A stretch of DNA of 64,000 bases from contig NC_030682.2 in NCBI RefSeq assembly GCF_000004195.4, positions 132,886,234-132,950,233 of the forward strand. The letters are read 5' to 3'. The stretch comes from Xenopus tropicalis. Taxonomy: Eukaryota; Chordata; Amphibia; Anura; Pipidae. This document shows positions 1-10,665 of this stretch, piece after piece (position 1 is the first letter of the stretch; the number at the start of each line of letters is the position of its first letter). The notes under the pieces were generated by a model that saw only the letters and a program-made list of their open reading frames with translations, did no database searches and was not told the DNA's origin. The position numbers and the translations under genes are program-made.

Positions 1-183
1 TGAGGTTGGGGAATGCCCTGCCGGGGGATGTTGGGTAGGGGGTTCCTCACGGTGAGGGCAGTGAGGTTGGGGAATGCCCTGCCGGGGGATGTTGGGTAGG
101 GGGTTCCTCACGGTGAGGGCAGTGAGGTTGGGGAATGCCCTGCCGGGGGATGTTGGGTAGGGGGTTCCTCACGGTGAGGGCAG
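1..183 (+). repeat. 61-bp tandem repeat derived from CR1 ORF2 end
   Basis: Three head-to-tail copies of a 61-bp unit start at 1, 62 and 123, and a fourth diverged start at 184 runs on into CR1 sequence. The copies are almost identical and G-rich. The unit matches the CR1 ORF2 segment near 39030-39085, from the GTAGG before the TTCACGGTGAGGGC block to just past GATGT. The array is cut by the window edge, so its true length is unknown. Because 61 is not a multiple of 3 the frame changes in every unit, so it is not coding. Confidence 0.9.
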
Positions 184-331
184 TGAGGTTGTGGAATGCC
201 CTTCCTAGAGATGTGGTAATGGCAGATTCTGTTAATGCCTATAAGAGGGGCCTGGATGAGTTCTTGAACAAGCATAGTATCCAAGGCTATTGTGATAATA
301 AAATCTACAATTACTGTGCAACTGTTTTAGG
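184..331 (+). pseudogene. CR1 LINE ORF2 C-terminal fragment
   Basis: The plus strand encodes a stretch that starts VRAVRLWNALP and goes on through VVMADSVNA and FLNKHSIQGYCD. This is the last ~45 residues of the reverse transcriptase ORF2 seen intact at 37397-39184, and it is nearly identical to it. Everything upstream is replaced by the 61-bp array. The stop codon and the 3' tail repeats of the full copy are missing; the sequence diverges after about 312 and a hAT MITE begins at 340. It is a dead 3' fragment and cannot encode a functional enzyme. Confidence 0.85.
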
Positions 332-339
332 CATTAGAT

Positions 340-483
340 CAAGCCTGGACTGGCAATATGGGGCAAATACCAGAGGGGCTGCTGACCAATGCCATAGACA
401 GTCACTATTTATTGGGCTGGTGGGGGGCTGTTTGGGTCCCTGTGTACATGCAAGGTCCTATTTTAAATCTCGCTCTGGGCCTG
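340..483 (+). mobile_element. 144-bp hAT-type MITE (family A)
   Basis: The ends are imperfect inverted repeats of the CAGGCCCRGACTGG type. The element is flanked by 8-bp direct repeats, CATTAGAT (332-339) and CCTTAGAT (484-491), with one mismatch, as expected of hAT insertions. Related copies lie at 4219-4330, 10143-10284, 60931-61063 and 61851-61974. It has no coding capacity. Confidence 0.8.
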
Positions 484-491
484 CCTTAGAT

Positions 492-1205
492 ATGCCACAG
501 ACACATACCCATTTGGAAACTACTTTTGCTTTTAAAAAGCATCTTCCCCCACCACTCTCTCCCAGAGATCCTCTGGATAACCCTTAGCTGTAAGGAAAGA
601 TTTATATCACACGAGCCGTTGGTAAGTACTGCCTGGGGGAAAAGGATGACATTGCCCACAACTCCAAATAATTCACACAAATAGACACTGAGAATGAATA
701 AATCAGTAGCCCACTCTGCAGGAGAAACCATATAAAGCCAACCTGGAAAGGCAAGGTGTGATATTTCACTTACTCTAAATCAGATTTGGATATATTTTGC
801 TGTCTCTTACTGTTATTATGGAACATTATTGACATGTTTTTTTTCTCAGAAAAGTCAAACTGAATAAAATGAAAGAAATTAAAATAGATCTAGCTGTAGC
901 AGGCAGGACGTCTAAGTGCTTAATAGCTCCCTTACGTGTTATAAAACTCTATATACTTCAAGCTTAACAACCTCTTTTGTGTATTTCATTTCTTTAATCC
1001 CGATGCTCATCTGAAATATATTTTGTTGTTTAGTGTGCTTATTGCACAGCACAAACATGTTGCTAGTAAGGATTTATGTGGCGCTCTCCAGAGCAGCCGA
1101 AACCTTTCAAAATAATGATATACGGTATATGACATATCTGCAGGTTTGTACACAGGCCGAAAGTTGCCTACAGTCTGCGTTGCCAGATTATTGGTCCATG
1201 TGTAG
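492..1205. other. Unassigned AT-rich sequence
   Basis: I see no gene, tandem repeat or recognisable transposon here. The open frames on either strand are short and have no recognisable motif. This is probably old intergenic or intronic DNA. Confidence 0.5.
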
Positions 1206-1373
1206 GGCTGGGGTTCCCACCTTTGTCGGGTTTTAAAGCTGGACAAAGGGGTGTGTCTGATTACATCAGCGCCATTCCGAGGGACGCAATTCCGAGGGGT
1301 TTCAGAACATTGAAAACTGGGTGGAAGGTTTTGACCAGTTTGTCTAGGGCAAAACTGGACAGGTGGCTACCCT
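1206..1373 (+). mobile_element. hAT-like MITE with GGGTTNCCACC ends (family B), degraded
   Basis: The left end GGGGTTCCCACCTTTGTCGG and the right end GACAGGTGGCTACCCTA form imperfect inverted termini. Relatives are at 58304-58597 and, as a right-end fragment, at 61740-61850. No clean target duplication was found. Confidence 0.5.
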
Positions 1374-1413
1374 ATATAGGGCCTTCTAATGGGCCTACCA
1401 GACCGATATCTGA

Positions 1414-1469
1414 CTATGATGACCTCAAAGAGGTCCCTACTGTGAATGCCAGCTTTGAGGTCATCATAG
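1414..1469. repeat. Perfect 17-bp inverted repeat, 22-nt loop
   Basis: CTATGATGACCTCAAAG (1414-1430) is perfectly complementary to 1453-1469. The DNA or a transcript could form a hairpin. It lies just past the family B element and may be a remnant of another foldback element. No function is evident. Confidence 0.8.
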
Positions 1470-1583
1470 TAAGAGAACTGGCAGTAAGTGAAACGAAATG
1501 AAATGCAAGAATAAAGGTGTGTTATTCTGGGGGCTGCACAAAGTCATTTTAGAGATTTAAAAAAAAAAAGGGTTTAATTATTC

Positions 1584-1800
1584 TTTAAAGTAACACCAAA
1601 AAATTAAACTGTTTTAAAGTAATTAATATATAATGTACTGTTGCCCTCACTGGTAAAACTGGTGTGTTTGCTTCAGAAACACTATATAAATTATATTATT
1701 ATAAAAAGGCTTCTGTGGAGCTGTGGGGGGCAGCCATTCTGAAAATGGCAGAGATTACATAGCAGATAAACTCTATAGAAGCAGGGGTGCTGCTGCCATG
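1584..1800 (+). mobile_element. Foldback MITE fragment (AGTAACACCAAAAAA family)
   Basis: It shares the end TTAAAGTAACACCAAAAAAT and an internal block (GCAGCCATTC, then ATTACATAGCAGATAA) with 9591-9845 and 56046-56396. Only one arm of the foldback structure is clear here. Confidence 0.6.
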
Positions 1801-1861
1801 AAGAGTGTTAAGAAACTTGCGTCAAATGGCAGGGCATGGGCAGCAAAAAATCCGTTCCTGG

Positions 1862-2055
1862 CAGGGTCGGACTGGGGCCCGGCAGCACAGATCCAACGCT
1901 TGCTGCGCTCCCTCTGCCCGACCGCTCCTCCCCTGATGCGTTAAATTTACACGCAGTCAGGGGAGGACGCCGGGTGAGGGTATAGGGGGGGCCCCTGCGA
2001 GGGGGGGTTAGGGGATGTGGCTGGCGGGGGCCCTGTACCCCCCAGTCTGACCCTG
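1862..2055 (+). mobile_element. 194-bp hAT-type MITE (CAGGGTCGGACTGGG ends)
   Basis: The terminal inverted repeats are CAGGGTCGGACTGGG at the left and the complement of CAGGGTCAGACTGGG at the right. The 8-bp flanks GTTCCTGG (1854-1861) and GTTCTTGG (2056-2063) match at 7 of 8 positions. The interior is GC-rich and non-coding. Partial relatives lie near 7681 and 41494. Confidence 0.8.
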
Positions 2056-2063
2056 GTTCTTGG

Positions 2064-2789
2064 TAACTTTAAGATGGAGCCCCCCTGGATCCCCTCTGGC
2101 ACAAGAAAGGGTACGCGCTGGGGGCATGGGGGGGCAGCATTGTATCGCCTCTGGGTGGCTCAGGGGCCAGAAATGCCCCTGTGTAGAAGTTCTCGTAGAA
2201 CCCAATAACCTTTACAAAATGCATCAGAATTTTGAAAAACCGACTATCTAACTATGTAATATCTGCGACAAGCAGAGCTGAAAGGAGAGTGTTTAGGATT
2301 TGCTGAATTCATTTGTGCTGCTCCCTGAATGTTCCTTCTGATGTGACCTTATTCGGAGTCTTGTTTCCTGCCTGAAGCAATCAACGATACGTTCTCTCTC
2401 TGCAGGCTAATCATTTCTGAGATAAACGGATTAAGAAATTTCATTTGCAAATTGAGAATCCCTCTCGTTTTGTTAACCAAATTTATTCTTTCTGTTTTAA
2501 TACGATAAGTCACTCTGTGCCGGCAAATTGGCAGAGGTTTCCTTATAAAAACAAAAGAAACTAAGAGCCACATCCGAAAATTATTTTGCAACTATAGTTA
2601 TTTTCAGCCCTTAGATTTAACATTGTGTTGTCTATGAAGGTTCCCGGACATCCAGGTTATGATACATATATACGTAACTAGTAGTGGTAAGTGTATGGCA
2701 GTCATTTTCTGACTTTCTTTGGTTCAAACCCCACTTTAAATTGCAAACTTTTGTCAGGGTGTCTATTGGATCATAGCAGGGTTATAGAT
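2064..2789. other. Unassigned sequence
   Basis: No coherent gene or repeat was recognised. A pyrimidine-rich CTCTCTCTGCAG at 2395-2406 resembles a splice acceptor, but the frame after it closes quickly. Confidence 0.4.
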
Positions 2790-3556
2790 ACAGGTATGGC
2801 ATCTGTTATCCAGAATGCTTGGGACCTGGGGTTTTCCTGATAAGGTGTTTAGCCATAGTTCAGATCTCCATAATTAAGTCTACCATAAAATCATTTAAAC
2901 AGTAAATAAACCCAATAGGACTGTTCTGCCCCCAATAAGGGGTAATTATATCTTAGTTGGGATCAAGTACAGGTACTGTTTTATTATTACAGAGAAAAGG
3001 AAATCATTTAACCATTAAATAAACCCAATAGGGCTGTTCTGCCCCCAATAAGGGGTAATTATATCTTAGTTGGGATCAAGTACAGGTACTGTTTTATTAT
3101 TACAGAGAAAAGGGAATCATTTAACCATTAAATAAACCCAGTAGGGCTGTTCTGCCCCCAATAAGGGGTAATTATATCTTAGTTGGGATCAAGTACAGGT
3201 ACTGTTTTATTATTACAGAGAAAAGGGAATCATTTAACCATTAAATAAACCCAATAGGGCTGTTCTGCCCCCAATAAGGGGTAATTATATCTTAGTTGGG
3301 ATCAAGTACAGGTACTGTTTTATTATTACAGAGAAAAGGGAATCATTTAAGCATTAAATAAACCCAATAGGGCTGTTCTGCCCCCAATAAGGGGTAATTA
3401 TATCTTAGTTGGGATCAAGTACAGGTACTGTTTTATTATTACCGAGAAAAGGGAATCATTATTATTTGCTTATAATGGAGTCTATGGGAGATGGCCTTTC
3501 CATAATTCGGCGTTTTCTAGATAACGGGTTTCTGGATAAGGGATCCCATACCTGTA
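2790..3556 (+). mobile_element. TIR element with internal 113-bp tandem repeat (5 units)
   Basis: The ends are near-inverted: TACAGGTATGGCATCTGTTATCC at the left (20+ nt arm, 2789 on) and a matching GGATCCCATACCTGTA at the right. Inside, the block AGGTACTGTTTTATTATTAC recurs at 2971, 3084, 3197, 3310 and 3423, exactly 113 bp apart. Relatives carry 6 (12942-13834), 7 (43063-43935), 6 (45841-46675) and about 1 unit (56548-56865). It is non-coding and its superfamily was not determined. Confidence 0.85.
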
Positions 3557-3867
3557 TAGGACAACACTCCCAGTGCAGCCATGCAATCATACAGTATGTC
3601 CATCAATAGTGTTTCCACTCAACCGGTATTTGACCAGTCTAGCAGGTAAATAACCAGGTAAATAACCAGCTAGAGCTGGGGTCAGTATTACAAATTTACC
3701 GGCAATGTACTGGCTGGTACATTGTAATACCTTATGAATTCACCCCTTCCATTGACCTTCTTTGCTGCCCAATCAACTCTAAGAAGTACTCCGTTCCTGC
3801 TCTCGGCACAGACCTGCCTCTGCTTCACACATTTTCCTACCCTGCCCATTTTCCTGCTATGTGAAAT

Positions 3868-4220
3868 CACCACCCAGGCCCCAGCGGCATTACCACCCAG
3901 CCCCCAGTGGCATTACCACCCAGCCCCCAGCGGCATTACCACCCAGCCTCCAGCGGCATTACCACCCAGCCTCCAGCGGCATTACCACCCAGCCTCCAGC
4001 GGCATTACCACCCAGCCCCCAGCGGCATTACCACCCAGCCCCCAGCGGCATTACCACCCAGCCCCCAGCGGAATTACCACCCAGCCCCCAGCGGAATTAC
4101 CACCCAGCCCCCAGCGGCATTACCACCCAGCCCCCAGCAGAATTACCACCCAGCCCCCAGCGGCATTACCACCCAGCCCCCAGCGGCATTACCACCCAGC
4201 CCCCAGGGGCATTACCACCC
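3868..4220 (+). repeat. 23-bp minisatellite, ~15 copies
   Basis: The unit GGCATTACCACCCAGCCCCC plus AGC repeats about 15 times, with mostly C/T and G/A variants. All three plus frames stay open and read Pro/His/Thr-rich cycling peptides. This is expected from a 23-bp unit without stops and is not evidence of a gene. The array runs directly into a family A hAT fragment at CCAGAGGGGCTGCT. Confidence 0.9.
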
Positions 4221-4330
4221 AGAGGGGCTGCTATAAGATAACACAGACAGTCACTACGTAGCAGGCCTTTGGGGGGCTCTTTGGTCCTCTCTGAACTTGA
4301 AATACCAGGGCCTATTTTGAGTCCAGACCC
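4219..4330 (+). mobile_element. Family A hAT MITE, 5'-incomplete
   Basis: It matches the 340-483 element from AGAGGGGCTGCT to CCAGGGCCTATTTTGAGTCC. The left end is replaced by the 23-bp array, which suggests the array grew out of this element's border. Confidence 0.65.
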
Positions 4331-5287
4331 GCTGAATGGTTGTGCATTTAGAAAATAATATAGGACCCAAACCCAACCATGTATTCTGTAATTTGCTTAA
4401 AAGAAGAAGAAATGGAAAAATCAGTAGGGGGTGCCAAGTTGTTGGAAAGAATCGGTAAAATGGCAATGGTGCCTCTGCAGAATGAGCCCCAGGCCAGTAC
4501 ATTTTGTAAAGAAGAAGGGCCCCAGCCCAAGGCCTCTGCTTAGAGTCTATAATTACAAGGGGGTTCCTAACAACTTGTCTCCCTCCAGTGATTTTACCTT
4601 GTCTTCTCCTTTAAAAAAAGAACACCTGTCATTATCTTTAAGTCTAAACCCTTGGACACAGGAAGGTGTGAGCTTTAATCCAGTGCCACATTATCACCCA
4701 AAGCAAATACAGACCATAACCAGAGATTTGTATGTCAATATTCAGCAGCACAATATAAAAGAAAAGCTAATCATATACATACTCAATTCCTAGCTCATAC
4801 ATTTATCTTACTGTGCAGATTGGAACTGTGTTGTTTTCTATGTTGTCCTTGTTACAAGAAGCTTCTGTGCTGTGAAGCATGACCTTTGTGTATGTTTCTG
4901 CTAAATCGCTGATTTATGATGTTCAGAAAAGATTAGTTGCTTTAGTTCAGGATGTTATGGCTGCCAATTTTGTACTCCAGAAGGAAATAACCCACAGACT
5001 ATAACTCTGATTGTGCTGTGCAGAAAACCGAGCAAACAAAAGATACACTACAAACCAAGCTGGTAGCCAAAAATGATTATGTCTGTGAATAGGGGAAAAT
5101 GGTTCATGTATATAAAATAGCATTAGTGTCATGGAAAATTCTGATTTGGACAAGTCTGCTTTGGAAAGCTTCTCTCTGCCCCAAGAACCAACCACCCAAC
5201 CTTTGGTTTATTTCTATTCCTGTTAGGGAGACAGGTGGGTTGCTGGAGAGGGTACAGAGAGTGCTCCCCTGACCTGTAACAGACACT
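4331..5287. other. Unassigned sequence
   Basis: Only short random open frames are seen. No tandem structure or transposon termini are recognisable. Confidence 0.4.
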
Positions 5288-5755
5288 GGGGTTAATTCAC
5301 TGAAGGTCGATAAGCGTTATGGCATGGTTTTTTGCATTCAAATCGACGCAATAAATAACAACCATTTCATCAAAGTGATTTTGCATCGCGCGCTACTGCA
5401 ATGCGTTAATTCGTGCGTAGAAATAATACTAACACATGATTCACAAACACATATGAAGCGTTTAACTTGCTAAATATCGCATTAGTCTGTGTGAAGATTA
5501 ACGTAATGGTTACGTGCGGTAAATTGTGCGCTAATATAGCAAGCGGCAAAATATATCGCGCGCATTGGGAATTAATGCACGCACAGAAAATAAAGCAAGA
5601 AAAGCACTCATCGCCACTTAAATAACGCAAACAACATTGTGTCTAAATTAACGTAAGTATCCTTTTTGTGAATCGTGTGTTAAGTCGCAAAAAATAAGAA
5701 GTGAAACCATGCTATAAATAGCACTCGTTTTAACGCACTTTAGTGAATCAATCCC
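5288..5755. mobile_element. MITE with GGGRTTRATTCACTRAAG ends
   Basis: The left end GGGGTTAATTCACTGAAG and the reverse complement of the right end, GGGATTGATTCACTAAAG, form an 18-bp imperfect TIR. The interior is rich in CG dinucleotides (GCGCGC, AACGCA motifs), unlike the flanks. This is typical of non-autonomous DNA elements that still keep CpGs. It has no open frame of note. Confidence 0.7.
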
Positions 5756-6357
5756 ACTTTCTGTCCGTAAATAGGTAGATAGCTCATAACATTTCATGTA
5801 TGGCATGGAAGTGCATGTAACTTCATCTGCGGGTTCATATGAGTAATCCTGGATACAGAAAGTCCAACAATCTCCTCCCATATCAGGAAAACCAACTGGC
5901 TGATACACATGAAACACCAAACAACTTTATTCAATCATTTAAGGGCACCAAAATGCACACTTTCAGGCATGTCAGCTTACCCCACCATCTCTCGGGTGCT
6001 CTTGAGAAAGGGTAAGGTGAACCTACATATCCAAAACGTTGAGCATTGTGGTGCACATACATATCAGTATTGTTGGATAGAAAAGGAGGTTCTGCTGAAA
6101 GGACAGTTCTTCAATTCTTGGGTGCAATAATAGAGCAGTGGCTTTGGGGCCCAGAAATATATAAGGCATGGAGAAGTCATCTATCCAAAAGCATAAAGAC
6201 ATTAACTGAATATAGTTATCGGTGAAGTCAATAAATAAATTGCCTGATTCTTAGTTTCTCTGTGATAATAAGAACTTTCCTTAATAGATTTTACCTAATG
6301 CACAATAAAACCATGCTCTGTTGGTTCTTTAGATGTCTAAATGCATTTTATTTAACT
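5756..6357. other. Unassigned sequence, possible old repeat
   Basis: There is no gene. The stretch around 5910-6080 (CCAAAACGTTGAGC) resembles a dispersed repeat I could not classify. Confidence 0.35.
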
Positions 6358-6834
6358 TTAAAGGAGAATGCAAGTCAAAATGTAAAAAGCATACTGCCCA
6401 ATAGTCCTCCTATTGTTTAGTAAAAACGCCACACTTTTGGCTCACCTAATCAAACATTTACTCTAAAGAATACCCTAAAAAGGTATTCTCCCTTCCTTTC
6501 CCTCCTTGCTTCATACTGCACATGTGTTTCATTCCCTCCCCCCCTCCCCTCTGCCAGATCCGCTTCTGATTGGCTGGTGGGCATGTGTAGCTCAGAACAG
6601 GAGACAGGATCAAGTTACACACATGCTCAGAGAATAGGAAGGCTGCCGCTGGCACCTACAGGAAGGGGAGAGAGATTTCAGTGATGTCACTGTAGGCTTC
6701 ACACTGCTGTAGGCTGCCAGCACCATATCTCAGAGAAGCAAGCAGGGATCTGGGAATTTAGATATGCAGTAAGTACTTAAAAAGAATGCCTTTAGATTTA
6801 CTTTTAATTTATATTAACCTTTCATTGTCCTTTA
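6358..6834. mobile_element. MITE with TTAAAGG ends (T2-like)
   Basis: The left end TTAAAGGAGAATGCAAGTC and the right end complementary to TAAAGGACAATGAAAGG form imperfect inverted termini. TTAAAGG ends are typical of the T2/Kolobok-like MITEs abundant in Xenopus. The interior is non-coding. The left arm carries a pyrimidine-rich block at 6490-6550. Confidence 0.65.
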
Positions 6835-6850
6835 TGTAAGGTTTGATATA

Positions 6851-7056
6851 CAAACCGGATTCCAAAAAATCTAAACAAATTGTGAATAAAAACTGAACAC
6901 AATGATGTGGAGGTGCCAACTTCTAATATTTTATTCAGAATAGAACATAAATCACGGAACAAAAGTTTAAACTGAGAAAATGTACCATTTTAAGGGAAAA
7001 ATATGTTGAGGTGCCACAATTTGTTTAGTGTCCCAACTTTTTTGGAATCCGGTTTG
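6851..7056. mobile_element. 206-bp Tc1/mariner-type MITE
   Basis: Near-perfect inverted ends CAAACCGGATTCCAAAAAA lie inside a TA/TA target duplication (6849-6850 and 7057-7058). The subterminal CTAAACAAATTGTG also recurs inverted at the other end. It has no transposase. Confidence 0.9.
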
Positions 7057-7058
7057 TA

Positions 7059-7680
7059 ATATCCTATATTCTCATATTCATATAATCATATATTCATATA
7101 TGCATGTATTTTGATACTTTGATACACGTTAATGCTTAGCATATCATACTCCATTTTAGAAATGTATCTCTATTTCGTAACAGCAAACAGCAAGGTTTGA
7201 ACATCCCATAATAGTTGTTTTTCCCAAATAGTACCCTTGCACAGCTTGCACCTTACGAAATACATGGTTTAAAAACAACTTAATCTTATCTGTGCACTAA
7301 CGCCTCTTCTACTCCTTGTGTCCTCCTTAAAATTCCTGTCCTGCATTAGCCATCCTTGAAGGCCATCCTTGAAGATAATGAGGTTCTACTCCATCTTTAT
7401 TTTATATTGATTCCTTTGTTTCTGCACGTACATAAGGGGTATAAATTCTATGATCACGTAAGAATAAACTGGACAAGTTTGAACTTCCATTGGAGTTGTG
7501 TCGTTCGTGTCCCCGTATACGTCTTGGTCCTGCCAGGAGGTCTCCCTTTGGCGGTCAGGAACCTTACACTTTAAGCATTCCTTATTCTTATCCGGTAAAC
7601 CCTTAGGTCCCAAGCATTCTGGCTAACCAATCCGATGCTTGTATGTAGATAAATATGGCTTTCTTTAAATTGAAAGCAGG
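7059..7680. other. Unassigned sequence
   Basis: Apart from a short ATTCATAT-rich stretch at 7070-7100, nothing is recognised. Confidence 0.4.
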
Positions 7681-7900
7681 GTTGGACTGGGCTGGCGAGA
7701 CACCGGAAAAAAACCCTGTGCACCCTGGCCCTTGAGGACCCCACCGAACCAGACCCGATTGCCACCAATGCTCCTTTGCTTACCTCCTTCCCCCAATTGC
7801 GCCTAGGTAATTATGAAATATGTGCACTCAGTGGGAGGGGCAAGGGGTATGCGGGGCCCCTGGGGTGGCAGCAACCAACCACCATTATCGTAGTGCCCCT
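7681..7900 (+). mobile_element. hAT-like fragment (CAGGGTTGGACTGGG end)
   Basis: The left end CAGGGTTGGACTGGGCTGGC matches the reverse complement of the end at 41475-41494. The right terminus was not found, so the boundary is approximate. Confidence 0.5.
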
Positions 7901-8264
7901 TTGCTGTTACACTGTATAAGCACAAGCTTTAACCAACTTAAAGCATAACATATTCATGTCTGTACCATTCCCATTGGGGACAGGGAGCCAGATGATACAT
8001 CAGTCTATGCAATCACAAAGAAAAGAAAATCATGGCATATAAAAAAAATCAAGGAAACGTAGAAATGTGATGAATAATAAAATAAAGGAAATAATAAAAA
8101 ATAAAGAAGAGAATGTCCCGAACTACTGAAATGCATGAATGAATGGAGTTTTCTGCTCAGAGCAAGAGGCACTATCCAAATTAACTGAAAGACCCTCTGG
8201 AGGGAAAACCTTGTTAAGCACAGACACTCATGCAAAGCAAACAAAAGATTAAAGCAGTTGTTAC

Positions 8265-8372
8265 CTTCGCCTTGAATGATCCCAGCTGAAATATTCCACT
8301 GCTGTTGATTTATAGCAGTAGGAGACAGGGCACCGGCAGCATTCGGAGACATAATGGGAACGCCGGTGGAAA
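8265..8372 (-). CDS. Candidate 108-bp exon of an unidentified gene
   Basis: On the minus strand a pyrimidine-rich acceptor (CTTCCCCTGTAG, ending at 8373) precedes a 108-bp open segment that ends GCGAAG before a GTAACA donor (from 8264). In the frame that looks protein-like it begins STGVPIMSPNAAGALSP; after two residues (TA) it continues INQQQWNISAGIIQGE. The exon would take one nucleotide from the previous exon and leave one over, so it is symmetric (phase 1-1). The composition (Ser, Pro, Gly, Asn, Gln) resembles a disordered region of a regulatory protein, but I could not assign a family. No repeat overlaps it. A second frame is also open across the 108 bp, so coding is inferred, not proven. 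Confidence 0.4.
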
Positions 8373-8599
8373 CTACAGGGGAAGATGTATTAATTATATG
8401 AAAGAAATAATCTGTTTTTTTTCTATACATATCTATTGGTCTCAAGGGCCCAACAGGATTCCCAGCAGGCTCTCTGTACTCCTGGCACTACTGTTCTTTA
8501 CCTTTACTCCAATCACAAGAACTCAAATCAATGAATAAAGTAATGAACATGTCATGTAGCTACGTAACACAAACGTATGTTGATCCAGGGACTAATCCT

Positions 8600-9085
8600 T
8601 AGTTTTGTTCTGTTTTTTCATTTCTTGAAGTATGAATAAATACCATTTTTATATGCGGAAATCCAGCTGCAAAACAGTTCTTCTGTTTCTGCATCATTTC
8701 AAATGCTGGCTGGGGAGGAGGGACTAAAACACTGATGTTACAACTTGTAAGTATTTCTCCACAGCTTACAGACAGCATGCAGGAACTACATAACCCACAA
8801 TGCATTGCACTGTGATGTTCCTTTCCTTTTTGACAGGGAATTGTGGGATTGAGAGGAGGCAGGCTGAAGGCAGACAGAGGACAGGCGAGTACTATTACAT
8901 TTTTTTTTCAGAGTCTCAAATTCATAAGATCAGCAGGAGAACAGGGGGCGGGGCTTAGGTTATTGTTCCAAACCATATTATTACATTAAAAATCATGAAA
9001 AGCCTGCATGTTTTTTAAATTGATGTATATTGCAAAGTTGCTTGAAATTATGTTTTCTTTTTATAAAGCTAAAGTTCTGTTTGGG
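8600..9085. other. Probable dispersed repeat, unclassified
   Basis: The text has the look of a frog interspersed element (AATTGTGGGATTGAGAGGAG; TGCAAAGTTGCTTGAAATTA), but I could not find matching termini. No gene is seen. Confidence 0.3.
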
Positions 9086-9123
9086 TGGAGTACTTGATTG
9101 ATACGCCTTTCTCTAAACTTGCC

Positions 9124-9146
9124 TATATATATATATATATATATAA
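9124..9146. repeat. (TA)n microsatellite
   Basis: About 11 TA dinucleotides. A similar tract is at 9510-9527. Confidence 0.9.
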
Positions 9147-9590
9147 CGAACAGTCATTAATGGAGTTCACCCCCATTCCTTCTGAGCAGTGACGTTCCTA
9201 CAGTATATACCCCTATTGAATTACAATGACTTGCTATTCTCCTTATTTTTCTTGCCCTTGACACAAATATTATCATTTAGCCTACTGTGGTTTCATACAT
9301 ATGCACAAACACACACATTAACACGAAAATATTATCAGTCTGAAAAATAAGTCATGTTATAAAACTGTTGCTAATTGGGCCGGAATGTTCATAAAGGCAA
9401 TGAAGTGTAAATCCATTGCCTTCACTTGTATGCCAAGGAGAAGCCTGTTAGCCCTTTTTTCATATCTAATGGGCCTATACATGATAAGCTGAGTATAAAT
9501 ATTTGGCTTTATATATATATATATATAATCATTCTATTAATATGACTAATCTATTATCAAACAATATTCTCAGAGACAAACTATAGATCT

Positions 9591-9845
9591 GTAAAGGAAC
9601 AGTAACACCAAAAAAAAAGAAAATGTATATATAAAATATAATGTAGTCAGAAAGACTGCTATAGTTTATATAAATACGGGGGCCGCTATTCAAGAGAAAA
9701 AAACACAGGTTACATAGCAGATAACAGAAAAGCTCTGTAGAATACAATGGGAATATACACAGCTTATCTGTTATCTGCTAAGTAACCTGTGCTTTTCTCC
9801 TTTTTTTCACTTCCACAGCTTTTAGAAGCTCAAGTAAAGGAGTGC
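9591..9845. mobile_element. Foldback MITE (AGTAACACCAAAAAA family)
   Basis: The left arm starts GTAAAGGAACAGTAACACC. The internal blocks ACAGGTTACATAGCAGATAA and TTATCTGCTAAGTAACCTGT are inverted copies around a centre near 9750, so the element can fold back on itself. The outer right arm is shortened. Confidence 0.7.
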
Positions 9846-10142
9846 CAGAGTGTGTAGGCCACAATGGGGCCCCGTACTTACTGGCTGCTCTATGGCAATA
9901 AAGACAGGGCTGCTTTGCTCTCGCCAGAACTGTGCTCTCCACTCAGCACTTTTGTACCACTTAGTGGTCTTGCACTTGCATCCAGGGTAAAAGTAAATGA
10001 TCCCTACTTTATCCTAAATCCACCCTTACAGATGTTTAAATCCCCCTGAATATGCATGTAGAATCCGCCAGTCAAGAACCTCATTATATCGCAGTCTTTT
10101 TCTTATTTTCCAGGCAGTAAATGGTAAAGGAAACAACCCCCC
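9846..10142. other. Unassigned sequence
   Basis: Nothing recognised. Confidence 0.35.
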
Positions 10143-10284
10143 AACTGGGATTCAAAATAGGCCCTGTCATTCCAGGTACACAGAGGCCCAAACAGCCCCC
10201 CACCAGCCCAATAAACAGTGACTGTCTATGGCATCTTACAGCAGCCCTCGGGCATTTGCCAGAACCCACAGATTGCCAGTCTGG
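10143..10284 (-). mobile_element. Family A hAT MITE
   Basis: It is a reverse-oriented copy: GGGATTCAAAATAGGCCCTG, then CCAATAAACAGTGACTGTC and GATTGCCAGTCTGG all match the complement of 340-483. The termini are degraded. Confidence 0.7.
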
Positions 10285-10356
10285 AAGGAGTAAAAGTTCT
10301 CATGTAGAGCAACGAATTACTGCCTTTTTCCATGAATGAGCTATCAGAACTTAAGC

Positions 10357-10657
10357 CAGGAGTCTCCAACCTTTCTAACACATGAGCCACAGTCAAATGT
10401 AAAAAGACTTGGAGAGCAACACAAGCACCATAAAAGTTCATGGAGGAGCCAAATAAGGGCTAAGATTGGCTATTAAGCAGCCTCTATGCACACTATCTAG
10501 GGGCTTTATTTGGTAGGAAATCTTGTTTTTATTCAACCAAAATTTGCCCCCAAGTCAGGAATTCAAAAATAACTCCCTGGTTTGGGGGCACTGAGAGCAA
10601 CATCCAAGGGGTTGGGGAGCAGCATGTTGCCCCTGAGTTACTGGTTGGGGATCCCTG
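10357..10657 (+). mobile_element. 301-bp hAT MITE (CAGGGGTCCCCAACC family)
   Basis: The ends CAGGAGTCTCCAACC and GGTTGGGGATCCCTG are inverted. The 8-bp flanks ACTTAAGC (10349-10356) and ACTTAAGT (10658-10665) match at 7 of 8. Copies with perfect duplications lie at 18842-19148 and 53075-53382. Confidence 0.9.
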
Positions 10658-10665
10658 ACTTAAGT

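Noticed and set aside
3734..4261. Proline-rich repeat proteins in three plus frames
   Set aside because: A 23-bp unit cycles through all frames; the similar peptides in every frame show it is a repeat artefact.
8580..8597. TTGATCCAGGGACTAATCC, resembling the CR1 3' UTR start
   Set aside because: The match is under 20 bp and the next CR1 blocks are missing, so a CR1 fragment cannot be supported.
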